This document shows positions 15,931-23,841 of a DNA stretch of 29,640 nucleotides, piece by piece; positions within the stretch are counted from its first letter, which is position 1, and each line of letters starts with the position of its first letter. The stretch is taken from positions 1 through 29,640 of the forward strand of contig JAUVQZ010000008.1 in NCBI GenBank assembly GCA_030597865.1, read 5' to 3'. The position numbers were made by a program, and so were the translations under genes. The DNA comes from Pseudomonadota bacterium. Its GTDB lineage: Bacteria > Desulfobacterota > Desulfobulbia > Desulfobulbales > SURF-16. Under the pieces are notes generated by a model. It was not told where the DNA came from. It searched no databases and saw only the letters and a list, made by a program, of their open reading frames with translations.

Positions 15931-18900
15931 GACGACTCCTTTCCATGCCGATCACAAAGGCAAGCAGCGAGGGGATGACAAAGAGGGTGAACAGGGTGGA
16001 CATGGCAAGGCCGCCGAGAAGGATACTGCCCAGGCCTCGGTAGAGCTCACTGCCTGACCCCGTTGATAGTACCAGGGGCAGCATGCCACAAAGACTGGTG
16101 GTGGCGCTCATAAAGATGGGCCGGATCCTGGTCTGAACGGCATTGGAGATGGCTGCCACACCTTGCAGACCGTTAAAACGGACATTATTAAGGGATTGGT
16201 GGACGATCAAGATGGCGTTGTTCACCACCGTGCCGATCAAAATAATGAAGCCGAGCATGGCCAAGACATCAAAGCCCTGGGGGGCAATGAAGATATCCAC
16301 CAGTCTCAGGCCAACAAAGCCTCCGGCCGCAGCCAGGGGGACGGAAAAGAGAATAATGAGGGGATAGAGAAAATTCTCAAAAAGGGCAGCCATGAGCAGA
16401 TAGGTGATGAGCAGGGCCAGCAGCAGGTTCCACTGCAGGGCCACTCTTGTTTCCGTTAATTTGTCGGCATTGCCACCCACCGCCACATCAACCCCCTGCA
16501 GGGCACCGGCCTGTTGCAGTCCGGCAATGACGTCATCTTTTACGATTTCCATGGCGGTCTGCAGGGGCAGGCCCGGAGGCGGGGTGACCTGCAGGGTGAT
16601 GGTGCGCAAGCGTTCCAGGTGGTTGATCTGTGGCATGCCCTGACTGTAGACAAGGTCAGCAACATCGCCCACCCTGATCAACTGTCCGAAATTATTGACA
16701 ATGGTGCTTTTTAGGATGGCCTCTGGGGTGGTAAAAGTGGTGTCGTTGCCCTTGACCACCAGATCCACCTGCTTAAACCCCTCAGGTCGGTACTCATCAA
16801 TCTTACGGCCATCCATCAGTACATCTATATAGATTCCGAGATCCTCTTCGCTCAGGCCGTTGGCCGCTAATTTTTCCTTGTTGGCAATGATCCTGACCTC
16901 TGGGTAGCTTGATTCCAGTGAGGGTATGGGGCGGATCTGGGCGCCGGGGATTTTTTGGCTGACCGTGCCAAAGAGGGCCTGGGAGGCCGTTATCATGGCC
17001 TCGATGTCTACTCCGGAGACATTAATATCAATATTATTACCCTCGCCAATACCACTTTCAAAGATGCCGGCCTGGATGCTGATCCCAAAAATTCCCGGAA
17101 TGGAATTTATGATGCGGGAAAAGAGCGGCATCATCTCTTTGGCTCTTGTTTCATGCTCTGACAGGGCGCCAAAGAGGTGTATGCGGTCAGAGGCGACATA
17201 AAAAACCTCTTTGATCTGGGGGACGCCGTCCTTGCCATCCTCCTTTAGATAAGGCTCGACCTCGCTGTAGATATAACCGCCCATGTCCTTCATCTTGTCC
17301 ACAGAATAGCCGGGCGGCGGGATGAGGATGTTTAAGACCAGATTCCTGTTGCCCTGGGGCAGATACTCAGCCGGAGGCATGAGCAGCACGGTAAGGCCGA
17401 TGGATAGGCTGGTAAGAAGGACAACGGTGCCAAGGCGGTTGATGTTGTTTTTCAGACATAGGCCGGAGAGCCCCATCAGCCTGTTAACAAAAAAAGCACC
17501 GACCTTACTCTTCTTGGCCTCTTTTGAGGTGTTTTTCTGTTTGCTATAAAAGAGATGGATAAGGGAAGGAATCACCGAGATAGACACAAAAAGGCTCAGC
17601 ATGATGGAGAAGGTGATGGCTATGGCAATATCTCGAAAGAGCTGGCCCGCCTCCTCCTGCATAAAGATCACTGGCAGAAAGACGGCAATGGTGGTGGCGG
17701 TGGAGGCCAGAACTGCTCCCCAGACCTCACCGGCGCCGTCATGGGCGGCGGCCATGGCCGATTTGCCCATTTTGCGATGGCGATCGATGTTTTCCAGAAC
17801 CACGATGGAGTTGTCCACCAGCATGCCCACAGCAAAGGAGATGCCGGCCAGGCTCACCACATTGAGGTTACGGTCCAGCAGCCATAAAAAGATAAAGGTG
17901 CCGATGGCTGAGATTGGAATGGCAATGGCCGTGGTCAGAGTGGCCCGCAGGCTACGCAGAAAAACAAGGAGCACGCAGATGGCCAGGATGCCGCCCACCA
18001 TGACGTTTTGTTTGACCAGATTAATGGCGGTATTGATGTAGGGCCGTTGGTCATGGACCCAGTCGATGTAGAGACCATTCTTGGCCAGCAGGCCCTCGTT
18101 AAGCTTGATAACCTCACCCTCAAGCTGATCCGTCATGGTCAGGACGTTGGCACCCTGCTCCTTGCGGACACCAATAACAATGACCTGGGTGCCGTTATGC
18201 TCAACAGAGACATCCTCCTTCTTAAAGCCATTGACCACCTGGGCCACATCATGGAGATAAACACGCTTGATGCCGTCTTCAAAAACCACGACGTCCAGGG
18301 CCTCGGCAGGGGACTGAAATTGGCTCACCGTCCGGATTCGGTAATTCTTTTTAGCAATACCAAGGACGCCAGCGGAAATATTCGTGTTGGCCTTGCGCAC
18401 CGCATTGATTACCTGGCTGATGGTGATGTTGTGACGGGCCATCTTTTCGTCATCCAGGGTGATATGAAGCTCGTTTTCCGTGCCGCCAAAGACAAAGAGG
18501 GAGCCGACCCCTTTAACCCGTTCAATATGCTGGCGAACATTGTCTTCGAAAAAGGTCTTGAATTCATTGATATGCTGACTGTTTTCCGATTTGGTTTTCA
18601 GCATCATCCAGATCACCGGCGAGCTGCTGGCCCCAGCGGCCTCGATGGTGGGCTTATTGGCATTTTCCGGATAGCGCGGCACCTCATTCATCTTATTGGA
18701 GACGCGGAGCAGGGCGGCGTCAAGATCGGTGTCCAGCTCAAAGGCGAGGGAGATTTCACCATAGCTGTTGTAGCTGGAGCTCTTCATCTTTGTCAGACCT
18801 TGCAGCCCCTTGAGGACATCTTCCTGCCTTTCGATGATCTCCTTTTCGATTTCGTAGGGGGTGGCTCCCGGCCAGGTGGTATTCACCGTAATCTTCGGGG

Positions 18901-19024
18901 TCTCCACGTCGGGCGTGAGCTGGACGGGCAGCTTGTTAAGGCCGATAAGGCCGAACATCACCACCATAATGACGGCAACGGTGATGGAGACAGGTTTTTC
19001 TATGGAGGTCTTGATGATGTCCAT
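15917..19024 (-). CDS. RND-family efflux pump inner-membrane permease (AcrB/MexB superfamily)
   Basis: 1035 residues, standard for RND pumps. The N-terminal helix (SITVAVIMVVMFGLIGL) and PVQLTPDVETPKITVNTTWPG, split porter domains and two sets of transmembrane helices (about 335-540 and 865-1025) are present. The TM4 proton-relay segment reads GMLVDNSIVVLENI: one Asp is kept and the second Asp of AcrB is Asn. This is seen in part of the family but changes the relay. The lack of metal-pump signatures favours drug or organic substrates over CusA/CzcA-type metals. The gene begins at the overlapping stop/start TAATG of the membrane fusion protein gene, so translation is probably coupled. Confidence 0.95.
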   Translation of the reverse strand: MDIIKTSIEKPVSITVAVIMVVMFGLIGLNKLPVQLTPDVETPKITVNTTWPGATPYEIEKEIIERQEDVLKGLQGLTKMKSSSYNSYGEISLAFELDTDLDAALLRVSNKMNEVPRYPENANKPTIEAAGASSSPVIWMMLKTKSENSQHINEFKTFFEDNVRQHIERVKGVGSLFVFGGTENELHITLDDEKMARHNITISQVINAVRKANTNISAGVLGIAKKNYRIRTVSQFQSPAEALDVVVFEDGIKRVYLHDVAQVVNGFKKEDVSVEHNGTQVIVIGVRKEQGANVLTMTDQLEGEVIKLNEGLLAKNGLYIDWVHDQRPYINTAINLVKQNVMVGGILAICVLLVFLRSLRATLTTAIAIPISAIGTFIFLWLLDRNLNVVSLAGISFAVGMLVDNSIVVLENIDRHRKMGKSAMAAAHDGAGEVWGAVLASTATTIAVFLPVIFMQEEAGQLFRDIAIAITFSIMLSLFVSISVIPSLIHLFYSKQKNTSKEAKKSKVGAFFVNRLMGLSGLCLKNNINRLGTVVLLTSLSIGLTVLLMPPAEYLPQGNRNLVLNILIPPPGYSVDKMKDMGGYIYSEVEPYLKEDGKDGVPQIKEVFYVASDRIHLFGALSEHETRAKEMMPLFSRIINSIPGIFGISIQAGIFESGIGEGNNIDINVSGVDIEAMITASQALFGTVSQKIPGAQIRPIPSLESSYPEVRIIANKEKLAANGLSEEDLGIYIDVLMDGRKIDEYRPEGFKQVDLVVKGNDTTFTTPEAILKSTIVNNFGQLIRVGDVADLVYSQGMPQINHLERLRTITLQVTPPPGLPLQTAMEIVKDDVIAGLQQAGALQGVDVAVGGNADKLTETRVALQWNLLLALLITYLLMAALFENFLYPLIILFSVPLAAAGGFVGLRLVDIFIAPQGFDVLAMLGFIILIGTVVNNAILIVHQSLNNVRFNGLQGVAAISNAVQTRIRPIFMSATTSLCGMLPLVLSTGSGSELYRGLGSILLGGLAMSTLFTLFVIPSLLAFVIGMERSRHETL

Positions 19025-20076
19025 TATTTTTCTCCCGCCACCACAACGGCTTGGTCAGGGCGAAGGCGCTCATTTCCTTCGATGATCACGGCCATGCCCG
19101 GTACGATATAGGGGTTGTCCACCCCCACCTTGTGGCCAAGAAAGGCGACGATATTCACCGGCAGGATGGCGGCCTTACCTTCCTTGACGGTATAGATAAA
19201 ATCCTTGCCCTGGAATTTGATCAGGGCGTCCCTGGGGATAATCGATAGTTTCTGCTTGGCACTGGTTGCAACATGGATTGTGGCGGACATATTCTCGCTG
19301 ATATTGTCCTGGGGAATAATTTTGACCTTTAAAAAAACGTTTTTGGTTTTTGGGTCGGCCTTGGGCGCAATGGCATGGATGGTGCCGGTAAGCTCGCTGC
19401 CAAAGGCGTTGATGATTACCGGTACGCGGTCACCAACGGAGATATGGCGCAGCATGGTCTCGCCCACCGGCACCAGGACAAAGAGATCGTTGGTGGCGCC
19501 GATGGTGACAATCTCCTTGCCCTGCTGGACCCAATCGCCGATATCGACATTTTTACGGAGAATCACCCCGTCAAATGGTGCTTTGATATTACTGCGTTTT
19601 TTATGGACAAGGAGCTTCTGTAGACTGTCCTCGGTGGCCTGCTTTTCCTTGGTCAGATCTTGGTGGGTGTAAAGGGCATCCTCGTAATCTTTTTCACTGA
19701 TACCTTCCTTGGCGTAGAGCCTTTCCAGGCGAGTGAGGTTTTTTCCGGCCTTTTCAATCCGCAGGGCGATCTGGCTGATCCGGGTCTTGGTGAGACTGAT
19801 ATCGATGTCAAGGATTTCGGTGTTGAGGACGATGATGGATGTCCCTTTTTTGATGCGGTCACCCTCCTTGATGTGAATTGAGGCAACCAGGCCGGCCAGT
19901 TCACTGGAAATACGGCTGACCCGGTCATAATAAAGGCTGCCGAGCATTGACTGGTTTTGGGCAATATCCTCCTGGACGACCGTAGTGACGATGACCGAGG
20001 CAGGTGGTATTTCCCGGGCAGTGGCCAGGGCAGGGAGCAGAAGAGTGATAATTAGGAGGGTGTGAGGGAGGCGCAT
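19024..20076 (-). CDS. Efflux RND transporter periplasmic adaptor (membrane fusion protein)
   Basis: 350 residues from the third of three consecutive ATG codons (20082, 20079, 20076). The ribosome-binding site AAGGA abuts the first ATG, so the third has the best spacing. A signal peptide (LLIITLLLPALATA) is followed by the lipoyl-like half motif (RISSELAGLVASIHIKEGDRIKKG split), a coiled-coil hairpin with Lys/Glu heptads (about 75-150), the second lipoyl half (IKAPFDGVILRKNVDIGDWV split) and beta-barrel and membrane-proximal domains. It links the RND permease to the TolC channel. It starts about 30 bp after marR and overlaps the RND gene by one base. Confidence 0.93.
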   Translation of the reverse strand: MRLPHTLLIITLLLPALATAREIPPASVIVTTVVQEDIAQNQSMLGSLYYDRVSRISSELAGLVASIHIKEGDRIKKGTSIIVLNTEILDIDISLTKTRISQIALRIEKAGKNLTRLERLYAKEGISEKDYEDALYTHQDLTKEKQATEDSLQKLLVHKKRSNIKAPFDGVILRKNVDIGDWVQQGKEIVTIGATNDLFVLVPVGETMLRHISVGDRVPVIINAFGSELTGTIHAIAPKADPKTKNVFLKVKIIPQDNISENMSATIHVATSAKQKLSIIPRDALIKFQGKDFIYTVKEGKAAILPVNIVAFLGHKVGVDNPYIVPGMAVIIEGNERLRPDQAVVVAGEK

Positions 20077-20106
20077 CATCATTCCTTGAACGTAGTTGGT
20101 TTATAA

Positions 20107-20568
20107 TTATTTCAGTTCTATTTTATGGAGGTTGGCGGCTATTTTCGCAAAGACTCGGCGCAAAACCTGCTGGTCTTTGCCACTGATATCGGCCAGACAT
20201 TTATCGTCAAAAGTATGGAAGATTCCAGTCACCTCTTTCACAAGAGATTCTCCATGACTGGTGAGAAAGACCAGGGAGGCCCGCCGGTCATTCGGGTTGT
20301 CTCTTCGCTCTATAAGAAATTTTTTCTGGAGACGATCCAGTATCCTGGTGAGATTTGCAGCAGACTTGTTGCATTGATCACCAATCTGGCGCTGAGTGAG
20401 GCCTGGGGACGCGGTGAGAATTTTCAAGGGATGGAATTGCTCAATGGTCAGCCCATAGGGCTTGAGGACTTTCTCGGCAATATTCTTGATATCTTGGGCG
20501 GTGTAATAAATCAGCCGGGTAAGGGGCTCTTTGTCATGGCCTGGCAGATTGCAGCTATCTATACTCAT
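20107..20568 (-). CDS. MarR-family transcriptional regulator
   Basis: 153 residues with the winged-helix core: LTIEQFHPLKIL, the recognition region TQRQIGDQCNKSAANLTRIL and the wing RRDNPNDRRASLVFLT, which carries the DxR signature. The long terminal helices fit MarR dimerisation. As the first gene of the marR-adaptor-RND-channel operon it is very likely a ligand-responsive repressor of the pump. The ATG at 20568 follows AAGGAG with seven-base spacing. An AT-rich stretch with TAGT/ACTA half-sites lies directly upstream. Confidence 0.94.
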   Translation of the reverse strand: MSIDSCNLPGHDKEPLTRLIYYTAQDIKNIAEKVLKPYGLTIEQFHPLKILTASPGLTQRQIGDQCNKSAANLTRILDRLQKKFLIERRDNPNDRRASLVFLTSHGESLVKEVTGIFHTFDDKCLADISGKDQQVLRRVFAKIAANLHKIELK

Positions 20569-20580
20569 AGTTGACTCCTT

Positions 20581-20617
20581 AATAGTTCACTAGTTAAGTA
20601 TACGCTAGGCAACTATG
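20581..20617 (-). promoter_or_regulatory. Probable marR operon promoter/operator
   Basis: Just upstream of the ribosome-binding site lie repeated half-sites on the minus strand: TAGTTgcCTA, then TTAACTAGTGAACTA, which includes the palindrome ACTAGT and TAGT-GA-ACTA. Overlapping TAGT/ACTA words at this position are a plausible MarR-type binding region for autoregulation. No individual base contact can be inferred. Confidence 0.4.
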
Positions 20618-20710
20618 GTGTCAATGAAATAGTGGGTAGAGTTACGGGTCTTGATATTTTGGGGAAGGTTGCTGTGCGAGTGCTGGGCAAAGAAGAAGGG
20701 GGATAAGGAA

Positions 20711-20785
20711 TGGTGCCCCTAGCAAGAATCGAACTTGCTCACATGGATTAGGAATCAAATACTCTACCCACTGAGCTATAGGGGC
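20711..20785 (-). tRNA. tRNA-Arg(CCT), anticodon stem poorly paired
   Basis: The cloverleaf is recognisable on the minus strand. The acceptor stem GCCCCTA/TAGGGGC is perfect, with discriminator A and an encoded CCA (plus 20711-20713). The D arm is GCTC/GAGT with loop AGTGGGTA, and the T arm is GCAAG-TTCGATT-CTTGC. The anticodon loop is TTCCTAA, anticodon CCT (plus about 20750). The anticodon stem TTTGA/TCCAT has only three of five pairs (U-U and U-C mismatches), and the D-loop lacks the usual arginine A20. It may be functional or a decaying copy. Confidence 0.75.
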
Positions 20786-21284
20786 GTACCATTGCCCTGC
20801 CAATAACGTAAACAGGTCTGCGAAACAAGAAGATTTCTGCTTTGATTTTATAGCTTGGGTGGGGAAAATGGCTTCACAAAAGCCACTTCCAAATATTTCG
20901 TATACTCAGGAACAATCTCAACCTGTCACCAAACATCTCCGCTTAAAATTGCCCATGCAAAACCACTCTCTCCTTAAGCAAAATCAAAAAGTACAAGTTA
21001 CAGCAAAATTAAAGGGGCCTGACACCTCTCTCCTGCCCACCCATTTGCGCAGACATGACGATGTGTTATTGATGACCTGGATGTTTTCATGTCAAGCAGG
21101 GGGGATTGATAGGCGTTTAAAGCCGATGAACCAAAGGAATGGGGAGCGAAGAGAGCCAGATGGTGAACCACTGGGAGGTGGGCCCTTGCTCAAGATGGCA
21201 GGGTAGATATTCAAGGGATATTTTCTGAGGGGGTAACTTGCTGCGCCCAATCGCTTGTTAATCAACGCCCCTACAGACCCAAAC
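20786..21284. other. About 500 bp without a convincing gene
   Basis: Open frames exist on both strands but have no ribosome-binding site or recognisable domain. Visible items are a TGGCTT/AAGCCA hairpin near 20869 and a TTAAAGGGGCCTGACACC word near 21009, which resembles short motifs around degenerate REP/transposase-associated sequences. A G-rich block follows (21100-21210). It may be remnant mobile or intron-like DNA; I cannot identify it. Confidence 0.3.
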
Positions 21285-22667
21285 TCACCTTGCTCCACGC
21301 TGGAACAGGACAATCTTGACAGTTTGGAAGATGATGAACAAATCAAATGAGAGTGAAAGATTTTTCAAATAAAAAAGATCATATTCGAGCTTCCTCAGCG
21401 CATCCTCTTCTGAGGCGCCATAAGGATAACAAACCTGTGCCCAACCAGTGATTCCCGGCTTTACCACATGCCGTATAGAGTAAAAAGGAATCGTTTTGGC
21501 CAGTTGCCTGACAAAAATAGGCCGCTCAGGGCGGGGCCCGACAAAACTCATATCCCCTCGCAACACATTGTACATTTGAGGAATTTCATCGATCCTGGCC
21601 TTACGGATGAATGCGCCAAATTTTGTGACCCGGCTATCCCCCTGAACCGCCCAAACAGCACCGTCCTTTTCGGCATCCTGGCCCATGGAGCGAAATTTAA
21701 TGACATCAAAGATGTCACCACCCTGCCCTACCCGCTGCTGGCGATAAAAAATCGGCCCTGGGGATTCCAGTTTTATAATTAATGCAGCGAGTAAGGTGAT
21801 TGGCAGTGAGGCAAGAAGCCCGGAAAGGGAAATCAAAACGTCAAGGAGGCGCTTAATCCTTTCAGTCAGGCGGGAGACATGGAAACCATTTGAGAAAAGA
21901 AACCATGAAGGGTTAACTTTTTCCACGGGCATTTTCCCCGTGAGATCTTCATAAAAGGCCACGCCATCTACAATTTCAACCCCCATGAACTTATAGGAAA
22001 TGAGGTCATGCATTGAAAGATGGCCCCTTCTTTCATCAAGTGCCAAAACAATTTTCTCAATATCCTTTGCAAGACAGCGTTCCCGAAAATCAGGGCTGTC
22101 CAGCGAGGGAGAGCTTGTTTGAGCAGAACCATCCCCACCCTTCAATCCCACCTGGGCGACTATTTTATAGCCAGAATCTTGTTTCCCCTCAACCGTCTCA
22201 GCAATTGTCTTTGCAAAATCTCCCGTACCGACAATGGCTATGGGCTGGGTAAACAATTTCCGTTCCAGTACCCAAAAATACAGGCATCTCCACAGAATAA
22301 TAGAGGTACAGATGGCCAAAAAAGCTGATAGAAAAACTTTTGTGGATATTATAACAACAGGGAAGAAATAATAGAGAAGGCCAAGGGCGATACAACCAAA
22401 ACCAAAGGCCTGGGTTATCCTTGTTATATTGTCAGCTATTCCTGTGACAATGCTTAAGTCGTAGAGATCAAAATAGTAAAGACATAACTGAAAGATGAGA
22501 GTTACAACTACAGCACGAAATGAATATAGGACTATACCATCACTGAATTGACCAGCTCCCTCCAAAAAAAAATAAACCACATTCAGCGAGAAAAAAATCA
22601 ATACGCCTTCGCCGATAAAAAAAATAATATTTCGAATGGGATAATATTTATTAAAAATATACGGCAT
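21285..22667 (-). CDS. Exopolysaccharide polyprenyl glycosylphosphotransferase, PEP-CTERM-system type
   Basis: 460-residue priming transferase that loads the first sugar phosphate onto undecaprenyl phosphate at the inner membrane. The N-terminus has about four membrane spans (10-135), then a nucleotide-binding-like CoA_binding domain (PIAIVGTGDFAKTI), a further span near 280, and the bacterial sugar transferase domain: ESPGPIFYRQQRVG, KFRSM, RIDEIPQMYNVLRGDMSFVGPRPERP (split) and KPGITGWAQV. This matches the sugar-transferase family found with PEP-CTERM loci (TIGR03013-type by my recollection). It is the last gene of the export operon, 87 bp after the kinase gene. The ATG at 22667 has a weak ribosome-binding site. 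Confidence 0.9.
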   Translation of the reverse strand: MPYIFNKYYPIRNIIFFIGEGVLIFFSLNVVYFFLEGAGQFSDGIVLYSFRAVVVTLIFQLCLYYFDLYDLSIVTGIADNITRITQAFGFGCIALGLLYYFFPVVIISTKVFLSAFLAICTSIILWRCLYFWVLERKLFTQPIAIVGTGDFAKTIAETVEGKQDSGYKIVAQVGLKGGDGSAQTSSPSLDSPDFRERCLAKDIEKIVLALDERRGHLSMHDLISYKFMGVEIVDGVAFYEDLTGKMPVEKVNPSWFLFSNGFHVSRLTERIKRLLDVLISLSGLLASLPITLLAALIIKLESPGPIFYRQQRVGQGGDIFDVIKFRSMGQDAEKDGAVWAVQGDSRVTKFGAFIRKARIDEIPQMYNVLRGDMSFVGPRPERPIFVRQLAKTIPFYSIRHVVKPGITGWAQVCYPYGASEEDALRKLEYDLFYLKNLSLSFDLFIIFQTVKIVLFQRGAR

Positions 22668-22754
22668 GAAACAAATCCATTATTAGAAACACTTTTGAGT
22701 CAAAATATCAAACTTCCATCACGACATATATGTATATGCCATATATGAATTCTA

Positions 22755-23609
22755 TTATTTATAATTGTATTTATAATCATAGCTCGAATTCTTATATATA
22801 ACAGAATCAACCTTACTCTCCTTATACGCATTAAACACAACACCGATAATCTTTTCAGCCCCCACTGTTTCTGAAAATTTTTTCACTAATTCTTTGCTGG
22901 AGGCCCCCCACCGAACCACAAGAATAACCCCATCAACCCGCTTAGCCAAAATGCTCGTCTCAGACGCCACAACCGTGGGTGAACTATCAAATAGAATAAT
23001 GCGATCCTCATACCTTTCAGCAATCTCATCAATCAGAGAAAGAATTTTATTCGACGTTAAGAGTTCAGCAGGATTATGGGGCGGCCTTCCACTGGGCAGT
23101 AAAGACAACTTAGGCTGACCTGTTTTGCGAATCAAGAGGGAGAGATCAACATTATCCTGGAGATGATCAACAAGCCCTGTCTCATTTGCGACTCCAAACA
23201 TTTTTGCCAAATTGGGTCGCCGGAAATCACAATCAACCATGAGGGCGTGATGTTCCATCTCTTCAGCCAAGACATATCCCAGATTGGCGCAGACAAAGCC
23301 TTTCCCCTCATTGGGAACCAGGCTGGTGATTAAAATGGTTTGTGGTCGCTTCCCCGATGGAGGATGAAGAATAGTCCCACGAAGACGCCGAAAATGTTCA
23401 ATAATTGAAGAGTGCGGCTCAGTGGCCAGAAACAGGCGTTCATCCCAGTTATGCCGGCTCGAAATCCCTGCTTGTTGACGTCCACCTTTTTCATGGGCAA
23501 GGGGGGAGATGACCGGATCTTGCTCTTCTCCACCCCTTTTTATCTCCCCCTGCCTGCGCAAGGCCTTGGCAGGCGATGCCTTTTCCAGAGCGTCAGTAAA
23601 TTTACCCAC
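22755..23609 (-). CDS. BY-kinase-like tyrosine autokinase (CpsD/CapB type), PEP-CTERM locus, variant Walker A
   Basis: 284-residue cytoplasmic ATPase expected to phosphorylate its own C-terminal tyrosines and gate polysaccharide length with the chain-length protein upstream. Walker A' VDCDFR (125-130), Walker B-like IILFDSSP (204-211) and a tyrosine cluster (Y272, 277, 279, 281, 283) are present. The Walker A segment reads SLVPNEGKG (96-104): the Ser/Thr after Lys103 is Gly (codon GGC), one transition from AGC Ser. That residue normally coordinates Mg, so activity may be weak or lost. The GTG start at 23609 is supported by AAGGAG with seven-base spacing. A palindromic element separates it from the chain-length gene. 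Confidence 0.88.
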   Translation of the reverse strand: MGKFTDALEKASPAKALRRQGEIKRGGEEQDPVISPLAHEKGGRQQAGISSRHNWDERLFLATEPHSSIIEHFRRLRGTILHPPSGKRPQTILITSLVPNEGKGFVCANLGYVLAEEMEHHALMVDCDFRRPNLAKMFGVANETGLVDHLQDNVDLSLLIRKTGQPKLSLLPSGRPPHNPAELLTSNKILSLIDEIAERYEDRIILFDSSPTVVASETSILAKRVDGVILVVRWGASSKELVKKFSETVGAEKIIGVVFNAYKESKVDSVIYKNSSYDYKYNYK

Positions 23610-23630
23610 AGTAGTACTCCTTATTTTACA

Positions 23631-23771
23631 GGCTACCTTGCAAAACTGCTATTTTGCCCGATTACTGCGTCACGGCAAAAATAAAAATGCTCGCATATGA
23701 CCAATATGCTGCGCTTTTTATTTTCACCGTTCCTTGTCCTCGAACAAAATATCTAGTTTTTCAAGATACCC
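23631..23771. repeat. About 140-bp imperfect palindrome between chain-length and kinase genes
   Basis: The arms around centre 23701 match well after one or two single-base gaps. Shared blocks are GG-TA--CTTG, AAAACT, TATTTTG, CGA--AC, ACGG, AAAATAAAAA and GCATAT, with the tip CATAT-gaccaA-TATG. There is no reading frame. It lies inside an otherwise compact operon, in a 232-bp gap. MITE-like or hairpin element; it could also affect the mRNA between the two genes. The remaining 23772-23841 is AT-rich, with no feature seen. Confidence 0.65.
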
Positions 23772-23841
23772 TACAGATAGCCAGCAAGGGCTCTTCCTTG
23801 ACTGGAGATCAACTTTTCACGAAGGCAACCGCCGTTCATAC

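Noticed and set aside
20859..21206. 115-residue plus-strand frame after the tRNA
   Set aside because: No ribosome-binding site, no recognisable domain and low-complexity G-rich 3' part.
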